A DNA stretch of 49,837 nt from a virus. Shown here piece after piece: positions 40,223 through 47,320 of the stretch. The DNA is taken from positions 1 to 49,837 of the IMG/VR virus record IMGVR_UViG_3300028044_001505; one strand, given 5' to 3'. The stretch's first letter is position 1. Every line of letters begins with the position of its first letter. Under the pieces are notes generated by a model. That model saw nothing but the letters and a program-made list of their open reading frames with translations, did not search any database and had not been told where the DNA came from. The translations under genes and the position numbers were made by a program.

Positions 40223-40530
40223 TGCCGCTCGATCGTCAGGGCATCAACTCCGGGGCCTGGAGCGGCAGGCCCCCGCACCGGCCCGGTCCCCAGCTGCCTG
40301 CTTTCTGCCGCACCCGCCGGCCCACCACCGTCGCGGTCACGGCCTCCAGCCTGGCTTGCCTGCGCGGGCTGGTGCTGCTGGGGCTGGCATTTCAGCTCAG
40401 CACCCTGCTGCTCGTGCTCTCCGGGCCCGTGCCGCCGCGGCCGATGGCCAGCACCAACACCGTCTTCCGCCCCGATGCCGGCACGGATGCCGGTGAGGTT
40501 CACCCCGTCACACCGCGTTTAGACCGATGA
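40222..40530 (+). CDS. Small membrane protein
   Basis: A 102-residue protein with an Arg/Pro-rich N-terminus, one hydrophobic segment (LRGLVLLGLAFQLSTLLLVL) and a polar C-terminus. TGATG coupling to the SSB-like gene and a four-base overlap with the BRO gene place it firmly in the operon. Function unknown. Confidence 0.6.
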   Translation: MPLDRQGINSGAWSGRPPHRPGPQLPAFCRTRRPTTVAVTASSLACLRGLVLLGLAFQLSTLLLVLSGPVPPRPMASTNTVFRPDAGTDAGEVHPVTPRLDR

Positions 40531-41312
40531 ACAACACGACTTCAAGCGCCCTGGTTCCATTCGACTTCGAAGGCAGCCAGATCCGCGTCTTCACCGATGA
40601 GCAGGGTGATCCCTGGTTTGTCGCCGCAGATGTCTGCTCAACCCTCGGCATCGGCAACGTCAGCCAGGCACTCAGCCGTCTGGACGGGGACGAGAAGACC
40701 CTCATTTCAAATGAGGGTGCCCCAGCAGGCGGGCCGCCGAGCCTGAACCTGATCAATGAACCTGGGCTCTACACCTTGGTCCTCGGCAGCCGCAAGCCAG
40801 AGGCCAAGCGCTTCAAGCGCTGGGTGACGCACGAGGTTCTGCCTGCGATCCGCCGGACTGGGCGCTACGCATTACCAGGGCTCGCGCCTGCGCCGGCATC
40901 CTTGCCCTCAGACAAGCAAGACAGCGTCGGCGCCCTGTTGCTGATTGGTCAGGCCGTCGCGCAGGTCCCCGGCGTGAAACCCGGCATCGCCATGGCCGCG
41001 ACGCTCACCTGCATTCAGGAAAACACCGGCCTGGCGACCGAAACCCTGCGCCGAGCCCTGCCGGCTAAGGAGGACCCGATCTGCTCACTCAATGCCACGG
41101 GACTCGGGCAGCTGTTGGGGATGAAGGCCAAGGACACCAACCAACACCTCGCAGCCTGCGGGCTGCAGATCCGCAATCAGCGGGGGGAATGGGAGCTCAC
41201 CAATGCCGGCCTGCATTGGGCAGAAGCCCTGCCCTATTGCCGCGGCGGCCACAGCGGGTACCAGATCCTCTGGAATCCCGCCGTGGTCAGCGTGCTCCGG
41301 GAGCTGGCCTGA
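40527..41312 (+). CDS. BRO-N domain antirepressor-like protein
   Basis: A 261-residue protein. The N-terminal 110 residues are a BRO-N domain: IRVFTDEQGDPWFVAADVC, LDGDEKTLIS, NLINEPGLYTLVLGSRKPEA and RWVTHEVLPAIRRTGRYAL. The C-terminal half has a KilA-C/phage-regulator-like part (LGQLLGMKAKDTNQHLAACG). Such proteins are typical phage antirepressors. It starts within the previous gene and ends on the start of a small HTH gene. Confidence 0.85.
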   Translation: MNNTTSSALVPFDFEGSQIRVFTDEQGDPWFVAADVCSTLGIGNVSQALSRLDGDEKTLISNEGAPAGGPPSLNLINEPGLYTLVLGSRKPEAKRFKRWVTHEVLPAIRRTGRYALPGLAPAPASLPSDKQDSVGALLLIGQAVAQVPGVKPGIAMAATLTCIQENTGLATETLRRALPAKEDPICSLNATGLGQLLGMKAKDTNQHLAACGLQIRNQRGEWELTNAGLHWAEALPYCRGGHSGYQILWNPAVVSVLRELA

Positions 41313-41557
41313 TGGAGAACCAGACGACCCCACCCCCATCCGGACGTCACCGCGTCTGGGTCACAACGGCAGAAGCCTGTGCAGCACTTGGGATGAGCCG
41401 CGAAACCCTCCGCCAGCTGCGGCTGCGGGGGGTGCTATCCCCAGGCAAGCACTACCGCCGCTGGGGCTGCACCCAGGGCCGGGGCCCCCTGCAGTGGCAC
41501 CTGGAAAACGTGGAGGCCACCATCACGGGGTGGAGTCGGCGGCACCTGCAGCACTGA
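41312..41557 (+). CDS. Small HTH (excisionase/MerR-like) protein
   Basis: An 81-residue protein with VWVTTAEACAALGMSRETLR as a winged-helix recognition region and a Trp-rich C-terminus (CTQGRGPLQWHLENV). It resembles excisionase-type DNA-binding proteins; being near the integrase, it is a candidate Xis. TGATG coupling to the BRO gene. Confidence 0.6.
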   Translation: MENQTTPPPSGRHRVWVTTAEACAALGMSRETLRQLRLRGVLSPGKHYRRWGCTQGRGPLQWHLENVEATITGWSRRHLQH

Positions 41558-41572
41558 AAGCCACAACTCGGA

Positions 41573-41592
41573 CGTAGAGTCATGTCTCTACG
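41573..41592. promoter_or_regulatory. Palindrome at VapBC-type operon start
   Basis: CGTAGAG and CTCTACG arms flank a TCATGT spacer. The ATG at 41582 lies in the spacer, so either the antitoxin starts further downstream or the operator covers the start codon. A related GTCTCTAC sequence recurs after the toxin gene at 42360. Confidence 0.5.
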
Positions 41593-41917
41593 GGTGGCCG
41601 TGAACGGTCGAAGGCGTTCCTTGACACAGTCCAGGCCTCAAGATCGTTCGGCTGACGCCAGCCAGCACTTCCCGCAGGCGATCCGCCGCTGGGGGAACAG
41701 CCTGGCGGTCAGACTCCCGGCCGATTGCCTGCGTCAGGCCGGACTGCAGGAAGGCGATCAGATCGACATCGTCGTTGGTCCTGATGGCCGCCTGAGCCTG
41801 GAGCCTCTGCGCAAGCTGGATCGCTCTGCCCTGGCCGCTGATCTGCGTCAGCTTCAGGCCACCATGCCTCTCACCCCTTCGGTGATCGAGGACTGCCGCG
41901 GCGGTGAACGCTGGTGA
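41582..41917 (+). CDS. AbrB/VapB-type antitoxin
   Basis: A protein of up to 111 residues. The AbrB/MazE swapped-hairpin core reads QAIRRWGNSLAVRLP, AGLQEGDQIDIVV and GRLSLEPL. The first 30 residues are not typical, and the true start may be a GTG at 41594 or 41600. The acidic C-terminus (SVIEDCRGGERW) would bind the toxin. It ends 13 bases before the PIN toxin. Confidence 0.75.
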   Translation: MSLRVAVNGRRRSLTQSRPQDRSADASQHFPQAIRRWGNSLAVRLPADCLRQAGLQEGDQIDIVVGPDGRLSLEPLRKLDRSALAADLRQLQATMPLTPSVIEDCRGGERW

Positions 41918-41930
41918 CGCACACCCATCG

Positions 41931-42353
41931 ATGATCTACCTCGACACCAGCGTGGTGGTGGCTCTGCTGACCCCGGAAGAGCGCAGTGCCCAAGCGCTCG
42001 ACTGGTTTGGGCAATCTCGGGACCCCCTGATCAGCAGCGACTGGCTGATCACCGAAACCCACAGCGCCCTGGGAATCAAGCAGCGCCACCACGGCCTCAG
42101 TTCTGAGGCGCGCCAGGCGGCTGGGGAGCAGTTCGAGCGCCTGCTGCAGGGCGGAGTGGAACTGCGCTCGCTCGATCGCGACCGCTTTCGCCAGGCAGCC
42201 GAGCTGCTCCATGATCCAGCACTCGGTCTACGGGCCGGTGACGCCTTGCATCTGGCCGTAGCGCTGCACAGCCGCTGCACCCGGCTGGCCAGCTTCGATG
42301 TGCGAATGCAGCAAGCCGCAAAGGTCCTGGGCCTGACGCCGGCGCTGAACTGA
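41931..42353 (+). CDS. VapC-type PIN-domain toxin
   Basis: A 140-residue PIN ribonuclease with the acidic quartet in place: MIYLDTSVVVAL (Asp4), DWLITETHSAL (Glu), GLRAGDALHLA (Asp) and LASFDVRM (Asp). The family cleaves structured RNA, often tRNA. It forms a pair with the AbrB-type antitoxin, the usual arrangement for addiction modules near an integrase. Confidence 0.85.
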   Translation: MIYLDTSVVVALLTPEERSAQALDWFGQSRDPLISSDWLITETHSALGIKQRHHGLSSEARQAAGEQFERLLQGGVELRSLDRDRFRQAAELLHDPALGLRAGDALHLAVALHSRCTRLASFDVRMQQAAKVLGLTPALN

Positions 42354-42524
42354 GACGCGTCTCTACAGCTGGCGTGAGCAACCATCACCGCGACCCACTG
42401 AGCTCACAAGCCAGCCACCTCTGCATGGCGATGGAGTAGCGCCCGGGCCAGCCTCAGAAACCCAACCAAGACAGTCGATGAATATCTGGCAACGCTTGAG
42501 CAGGTTCTCGCAGGCCCTGCGGCA

Positions 42525-43802
42525 TTACGCCGCTGAGCTCTGAGCTCGGTGGCCATGGGCCAGCCGTTGCTCCGCCTTGGCGAAGGCGTCATCCACAACG
42601 TCATCCCCGCACCAGCGACTGTAGGCAGCCAGGTGGGTTTCTACTGAGTGACCCATGGCTGCAGCAACCACCTTGGGCGGAAGCTCGCAAGTGACATGAG
42701 CGCGGTGGGCATAACCATGGCGGCAGGAATAGAGGACCAGCTTTTCGCCCTTCTCTTCGTACTCCCGCCGTAGCTGTTGCCAGAGCGGTCGACGCCGCAT
42801 GTAAGTCCCAAGGTCCTCAGCCCCATGACCTGGTCGCATCGGCGGCATACGGTCAGGTCGAAATGCTTTCTCGAGCTGCCATTCCTGTGCCCAGTTGTCG
42901 CAAGGCAACAGTCGCAGGACTCTTGAGCGGGTGCGCCCCCGACTGGAAACTTTCTGATAGGTCGTCCAGAGCTGCCCTTTTTGAATCTCCAGGTGTTGCA
43001 GTTCTTCTGGACGGAGGCCGTAGGCAGCCATCAGCTGAAAGGCCAATCGCCAGCGCGGATCGGATATTGCCTCTACCAGGTCGAGCACGTGGCTGACATC
43101 AATCGGAGTTGTGACCCCTCGTTCATCACGCTTTCGACCAACGTAGATCGAGAGATCAAGTGGGGGTGCCCAGGATGACGGCAGCCGCTCCGAATCGACG
43201 CCCCAACGCAAAAGCGCTGCTGTGAATTGAACCTGCAGCTGACGGCCACGAGATCCTGGTCTGTCCTTCCATGACTCGATCACGGCCTCCAGAAGTTGCT
43301 TGGATGAGGTCGGTCGCCGCTTGCCACCAATGGCATCTAGAATCACAGACATTCGCCGCCAATACATATCATCCCAGGTGCTCTGCTTGATGGCTCCACT
43401 ACTCAGCTTGTGATCCTTGAAGCCCTGAATCAGCTGTGACCAATTGATTGCCTCACTAACGGTGACTCCATTGGAGCTTGATTCCGTTGAAGGAACTCGC
43501 GCATGAGTTTCGATAGCGAGGTCAAGGGGGACACCATCATTGAAATCAGCATGGATAGCAAGCACTGCGGTATGAATCGCCTGCCTATCGGATGCGGACC
43601 AATCGAAGGGGAGCACCCGCTGCTGACGGGCACCCCCCGCGGCTGAAGCGGAGACATTGAGGAGAACACGTCCGCGCATTTCTGACACAGTCCAGCCACT
43701 ACGAGGCCCGAGGTCTGATGTCAACGAAAGCCGCAGAGCTGCTACCCAGCCACGGTCTTTCGCTGCTCGTGCTTGTCGGGGGGCGGGGGTGGTCTTCGGC
43801 AC
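42525..43802 (-). CDS. int: Tyrosine recombinase (prophage integrase)
   Basis: A 425-residue integrase. The catalytic domain shows AAYGLRPEELQHL (first Arg), a Lys-containing beta hairpin region, SCRHGYAHRAHV (His-x-x-Arg type box), AAMGHSVETHLAAYSRW (His and nucleophilic Tyr). The N-terminal half contains a core-binding helical region (LLEAVIESWKDRP). It lies about 180 bases from the tRNA-Pro attachment core and reads away from it. Tandem 12-base repeats in the gap are likely arm sites. A truncated relative lies at 47313-48128. Confidence 0.9.
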   Translation of the reverse strand: MPKTTPAPRQARAAKDRGWVAALRLSLTSDLGPRSGWTVSEMRGRVLLNVSASAAGGARQQRVLPFDWSASDRQAIHTAVLAIHADFNDGVPLDLAIETHARVPSTESSSNGVTVSEAINWSQLIQGFKDHKLSSGAIKQSTWDDMYWRRMSVILDAIGGKRRPTSSKQLLEAVIESWKDRPGSRGRQLQVQFTAALLRWGVDSERLPSSWAPPLDLSIYVGRKRDERGVTTPIDVSHVLDLVEAISDPRWRLAFQLMAAYGLRPEELQHLEIQKGQLWTTYQKVSSRGRTRSRVLRLLPCDNWAQEWQLEKAFRPDRMPPMRPGHGAEDLGTYMRRRPLWQQLRREYEEKGEKLVLYSCRHGYAHRAHVTCELPPKVVAAAMGHSVETHLAAYSRWCGDDVVDDAFAKAEQRLAHGHRAQSSAA

Positions 43803-43835
43803 GGCACCAGGGAATCAGGCACACACGACACCCCT

Positions 43836-43859
43836 TGCAAGAGAATCTGCAAGAGAATC
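43836..43859. repeat. Two tandem 12-base repeats between integrase and att core
   Basis: TGCAAGAGAATC occurs twice head-to-tail (43836-43847 and 43848-43859) just upstream of the integrase gene. Directly repeated short sites beside an attachment core are typical integrase arm-binding sites. Confidence 0.55.
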
Positions 43860-43985
43860 GCCCCTTCAGCTTGGCACGCCCGGCCAGAGACGGCCACAGC
43901 CTGCAAGCCTAAAAGCCAGTAACAGCACGGGGCTCAGGGGCAGAATCCAGCTGCGGCAGTCGATCTGACAGACTCTATTTCAAGG

Positions 43986-44029
43986 GCTTTGGGAGCACTA
44001 GGTCGCAGGTTCGAATCCTGTCGCCCCGA
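43986..44029 (+). other. attR: 3' part of tRNA-Pro(UGG)
   Basis: The sequence runs from the anticodon loop (CTTTGGGAGC, anticodon TGG) through the variable loop, the T arm (GGTTCGAATCC) and the acceptor strand (CGCCCCGA). The 5' half does not match a tRNA: the bases before GCTTTGGG cannot complete the anticodon stem. It is therefore an attachment-core fragment left by integration, not a functional gene. The matching intact tRNA should be at the left end of the element. Confidence 0.85.
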
Positions 44030-44052
44030 TTGACTTTTCAGGGATTGGCCAG

Positions 44053-44140
44053 GGGAGATGGGAGAGATTTGGGGAGAGATTCCCTCTCCCGTCCTCGCCC
44101 GGTGGTCTCTCCCGCCCGAAGTGGGAGAGGGTCTCTCCCC
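44053..44140. repeat. Cluster of GGGAGAG/CTCTCCC repeats after attR
   Basis: At least six copies of GGGAGA(G) or its complement CTCTCCC follow the tRNA fragment and can form several alternative hairpins. They may be a terminator region of the tRNA, host repeat DNA or protein-binding sites. Confidence 0.5.
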
Positions 44141-44228
44141 TTCACCCTCAGGATGGAGTCCTCAACACCGCTCCAACGACTGACGGACTCCAGGATGGAG
44201 GTGCTGATCCTCCAAGGGCTCTGAGGCC

Positions 44229-44615
44229 GTGTCCAGCCGTCTGATCGTCTCCGAAAACCGTGACGACCCGGGCAACCCGCTGGTGCTCGGCGGTGAGGCC
44301 ATCGATGCCGCAGCGCAGGACCCAGTCGCCATCGGCAAGCTGATGGTCGACCAGGCCTGGGCGGAGGGAGGCGATCCCACCGGTGGAGGCCTGTACTACG
44401 AGCGGAACAGCAACCAGCAACGACGGCTGCAGGCCTTTGAGACGGGCAGCGAGGACTTCATGACCGGTGGCTGGGTGCGGGTGCTCGCCAGCGCCGAGCA
44501 GGTGCGCAAGGAGCGGGCCGGCATGGAGCAGGCCGCCAAGGCAGGCCTGGTGAAGATCCACGGCACCCACCGGGGCGTTCTGCTGGTGGAGTTCCTCGAC
44601 GTTCACTGGGGCTGA
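44229..44615 (+). CDS. Hypothetical protein
   Basis: A 128-residue protein starting at a GTG at 44229. The pattern is compact and protein-like (IGKLMVDQAWAEGGDPTGGG, then GWVRVLASAEQVRKERAGME and a C-terminal VLLVEFLDVHW), but no family is recognised. It is the first gene beyond the attachment site and could be host or part of the older remnant. Confidence 0.55.
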   Translation: MSSRLIVSENRDDPGNPLVLGGEAIDAAAQDPVAIGKLMVDQAWAEGGDPTGGGLYYERNSNQQRRLQAFETGSEDFMTGGWVRVLASAEQVRKERAGMEQAAKAGLVKIHGTHRGVLLVEFLDVHWG

Positions 44616-45049
44616 GCAACCGCCGCAGGGCTCCGGTCGGCGACGGCCGTCCTGAGCGTGCCACGGCTGTGCCGTGGCGTGCATCGGCCAGCCGCCGCCG
44701 CCCTCCGCTCCGGGGCCGGTGTTGGGGTTGCTGGCAGGGCCGCTCTCCCGCGGCTGCGGTGGCCGGGCGGCTGCCAGCCGGCGGGGTGTTGGGGTGAGGC
44801 CCCGGATTTCCTCGCGCGGCTGCGCGGGCGGTGGCTTTTTTGTGCTGAATTTGGCTGCATTGGTTATCAAGCTGCCTAGCTCATCGTGGGTGGGTGCGTT
44901 TCGGGCAGATCGCTTGCCCCGCGGCCGCCCTGCTCGCTCATTAGTGTGTTTGTACTGCTAGAATAAGAGTCGCGCCAAAGGCCACGAGCCCATCGCCTGC
45001 GGCAATGAAATTCTCGGACAACTTGCCCCGTTCGTTTGCTCTGTAGCCC
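44616..45049. other. Intergenic region with hairpins and promoter-like sequence
   Basis: No gene is supported. GCCACGGC-TGT-GCCGTGGC forms a perfect eight-base hairpin near 44659-44677. A CGCGC/GCGCG dyad near 44813-44826 is followed by a T-run at 44836-44841, a possible terminator. TAGAAT at 44959-44964 in an AT-richer stretch may be the -10 of the next gene. Confidence 0.45.
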
Positions 45050-45571
45050 ATGAGTCTGTCCTCTGCTGCAGTGGCCCAGGCCGCTGCATTGCCTCTTCCT
45101 GGTCTCCTGCCGCCGCCGGTTGGAGTTCATCGCTCGGTCGTCATCGTCGCTGCCGGTGGCCGTGATCTCGTCTGGCCCCAAGAGCGCATCGCCTCCGCCC
45201 TCCTGCAGCGCAGTTGCGGTCGTCCGGTCCATCTGCTGCTTCACGGCGGTGCCCGTGGCGCTGATCAGGCCATCGGCCGTGCTGCCCATCAGCTGGGTTG
45301 GAGGGTCCAGTCCCTTACCGCCGAGTGGGGTCGCTATGGCCGCAGCGCCGGGCCGATCCGCAATCGCCGCCTCCTCGAGCAGGCCCTGGTGGAAGCCCAG
45401 GCCCATACCTCCCCGGCCTTCTCCGCCTCGGTGCTGGTGATCGCCTTTCCCGGTGGCCCCGGCACGGCCTCGCTGGTGCAGCAGGCCCGCCGCTGCTCCG
45501 CCCGTTCGCCGGTGCCGGTGGTGGTGATGGAAGTGCCGCCGCCGTTCTCACCGGAGCCCCTCGCCGCCTGA
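45050..45571 (+). CDS. SLOG/DUF2493-family protein
   Basis: A 173-residue protein with the Rossmann-like SLOG pattern. RSVVIVAAGGRD opens the fold, LLLHGGARGADQAIGRAAHQ is the glycine-rich nucleotide loop, and a GRSAGPIRNRRLLEQ segment and a VLVIAFPGGPGTASLVQQA strand-loop close the site. The family binds nucleotides or sugar-nucleotides and is common in phages and defence islands. It leads a short plus-strand operon with Gp157- and Rad52-like genes. Confidence 0.75.
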   Translation: MSLSSAAVAQAAALPLPGLLPPPVGVHRSVVIVAAGGRDLVWPQERIASALLQRSCGRPVHLLLHGGARGADQAIGRAAHQLGWRVQSLTAEWGRYGRSAGPIRNRRLLEQALVEAQAHTSPAFSASVLVIAFPGGPGTASLVQQARRCSARSPVPVVVMEVPPPFSPEPLAA

Positions 45572-45620
45572 GCGGCAATCGCCGTCCCGTTCTTCTCGTT
45601 CCCCTCCGCTCCACGTCCCC

Positions 45621-46238
45621 ATGTCTGTTCTCACCGCCCTCGCCGCTCCTCTCTCCGCGGTTCTCCCACAAGTCGCCGGGCCGGCCTGCTCCCTGCAGCG
45701 CACCGGCTCCCTCTGGCAGCTGGGCATCGAGGCCCAGGAGCTCACCACCGCCATCGCTCAGCTGGCTGAGCAGCTGGAGGCCGACGACGACACCCGCGCC
45801 CAGGCCCTCGCCGAGCTCGAGGCTGCCCTGCTGGCCGAGGAGGGCAACAAGCAGGCCCTTGCCGCCAAGGCCGATGCCACCTGTTGGGTGATCGAGCACC
45901 TCCGCGGCCAGGCGGCCTACCGCCAGCAGCAGGCCAAGCGCCTCACCGAGCTGTCGCGCTCCGATGCCTCCCGGGCCGATGCCCTGGAGGACTCCCTGGT
46001 CCTGGTCCTCACCCGCCTGCAGCCCACCGCCACCCGCTTCTCCTTCCCGAATCACGAACTCACCTCCCGTAAGTCCCAGGCCGTCGAAATCGACGACGAG
46101 GACGCCCTCGATCCCCAGTGGCTGAGCTTCACCACCACCAGCAAGCCGGACAAGGCCGCCATCAAGGAAGCCCTCAAAGCAGGCAGAGAGATCACCGGCG
46201 TCCAGCTGATCTCCCGCCGCTCCTGGCGCATCCACTAG
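45621..46238 (+). CDS. Siphovirus Gp157-like protein
   Basis: A 205-residue protein with the Gp157 layout. A long helical N-terminal region (ELTTAIAQLAEQLEADDD, LAAKADATCWVIEHLRGQAA) leads to a C-terminal core with TRFSFPNHELTSRKSQAVEI, an acidic DDEDALDPQWLS segment and KAAIKEALKAGREITGVQLI. The family often lies beside single-strand annealing genes in phages, as here. Confidence 0.75.
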   Translation: MSVLTALAAPLSAVLPQVAGPACSLQRTGSLWQLGIEAQELTTAIAQLAEQLEADDDTRAQALAELEAALLAEEGNKQALAAKADATCWVIEHLRGQAAYRQQQAKRLTELSRSDASRADALEDSLVLVLTRLQPTATRFSFPNHELTSRKSQAVEIDDEDALDPQWLSFTTTSKPDKAAIKEALKAGREITGVQLISRRSWRIH

Positions 46239-46253
46239 GGGCCAGAGGCCCCT
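46237..46253 (+). terminator. GC-rich hairpin after Gp157-like gene
   Basis: AGGGGCC and GGCCCCT arms with an AGA loop start inside the stop codon. The arms are identical to those after the capsid gene at 17330-17346. There is no U-tract. Confidence 0.4.
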
Positions 46254-46342
46254 CACAAATGGGGTTTCGGTGGTGTAGCCGGGGCCCCCTCCTTGACCCA
46301 ATCCCTTCCGCAGCTCACCTCGCTCCATCGCTTCCCATCGCC

Positions 46343-47320
46343 ATGACCGTCGCCGCTCCTTCCTCCAACGGGGCCAGCACCATCAGCCGCGCCGCAGCTC
46401 CTCGATCCAGCCAAAGGCCGCCATCGGCCCTGGAGTTGATCCGCACCGCTGATCGAGTGGAGGGCCCTCCAGCAGCAGCCATCGAATCCGTCACGACAGT
46501 GCAGGCCAACCAGGCCCAGCCCAGCGGCTTCTCCCCCGAGCAGCTCGCTGCCCTCGCCGCCCCCCTCAATCGGGCCAACGTCCGCCAGCGCGAGCAGGGC
46601 CGCGGGAAGGTGGCCTACCTCGAAGGCTGGCAAGTCATCGCGGAGGCCAACCGCATCTTTGGCTTTGACGGCTGGCAGCGGCAGACCATCGCCATGCGCT
46701 GCGTCGCCCAGGCCGAACGACCCATCGGCAGGGAGCAGAAGTCCGGCTGGGGCGTCACCTACACCGCCCGGGTGCGCGTCACCGTTACCGCCGGAAGCCT
46801 GATTCCCCTGGTCCGGGAGGGCAGCGGCGCTGGCCATGGCATCGATGTGGACCTCGGCCAGGCCCACGAGTCCGCTCTCAAGGAAGCCGAGACCGACGCC
46901 ATGAAGCGGGCCTTGATGACCTTTGGCAATCCCTTCGGCCTCGCGTTGTACGACAAGCGCCAGCGGGAGGTAACCAGCTCAGCGGCACCAGAACGTCCAA
47001 CGGCCCACCCCCGTCAGGCAGAGCCAGCGCCGCAGCACCAGGAAAGGTCAGCGACAGCAGCAGAGCACCCGGCTCAGGATGCAGCCCCTGCATCCCAGCA
47101 GGATCCGGGGCTGCTTCCCCTTGATACGGACACGATCCGCCAGCTGCACGGCGCCATCCGCCAGCTGCCTCGCCCACTGCTGGAGGCCCTCACCCAGGGC
47201 TTCCGCAAGCGCTTCTCCATCCCGGAAGGGGCCGCAACGATCGCCGATCGAATCGTGCAGAAGCGTCACCACGATTGGATCGAGGCGTTTCTGGTGCAGC
47301 ACTCAGGCTTGACGAGCTGA
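46343..47320 (+). CDS. Rad52-like single-strand annealing protein
   Basis: A 325-residue protein. Residues about 65-210 fit the Rad52/22 fold: NVRQREQGRGKVAYLEGW, ANRIFGFDGWQRQTI, VTYTARVRVTV, GHGIDVDLGQAHESALKEAE and TDAMKRALMTFGNPFGLALY. A disordered linker leads to a C-terminal helical domain (RPLLEALTQGFRKRFSIPEG, IVQKRHHDWIEAFL) shared with the protein at 38621-39391. It anneals single-strand DNA in phage recombination. Its 3' end meets a truncated integrase. Confidence 0.85.
   Translation: MTVAAPSSNGASTISRAAAPRSSQRPPSALELIRTADRVEGPPAAAIESVTTVQANQAQPSGFSPEQLAALAAPLNRANVRQREQGRGKVAYLEGWQVIAEANRIFGFDGWQRQTIAMRCVAQAERPIGREQKSGWGVTYTARVRVTVTAGSLIPLVREGSGAGHGIDVDLGQAHESALKEAETDAMKRALMTFGNPFGLALYDKRQREVTSSAAPERPTAHPRQAEPAPQHQERSATAAEHPAQDAAPASQQDPGLLPLDTDTIRQLHGAIRQLPRPLLEALTQGFRKRFSIPEGAATIADRIVQKRHHDWIEAFLVQHSGLTS

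Larger units (their letters stand above)
1..44029. mobile_element. Tailed-phage prophage, right part (left border outside window)
   Basis: The stretch contains terminase, portal, scaffold, capsid, tail-fibre, primase-helicase and recombination genes and an integrase. It ends at a 3' tRNA-Pro fragment that serves as the right attachment site. The tRNA fragment is on the plus strand, so the host 5' half and the rebuilt tRNA should lie on the far left; no second copy of the core was seen, so the element probably extends past base 1. Several AT-richer genes (about 1-1200, 6350-7400, 18745-19350, 25600-27450) look like later cargo. The assignment of the first 9 kb to the prophage is inference. Confidence 0.75.

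Noticed and set aside
43986-44029. Functional tRNA-Pro gene
   Set aside because: Only the 3' half matches; the sequence before the anticodon loop does not form the D arm or the 5' acceptor strand, so it is an attachment fragment.
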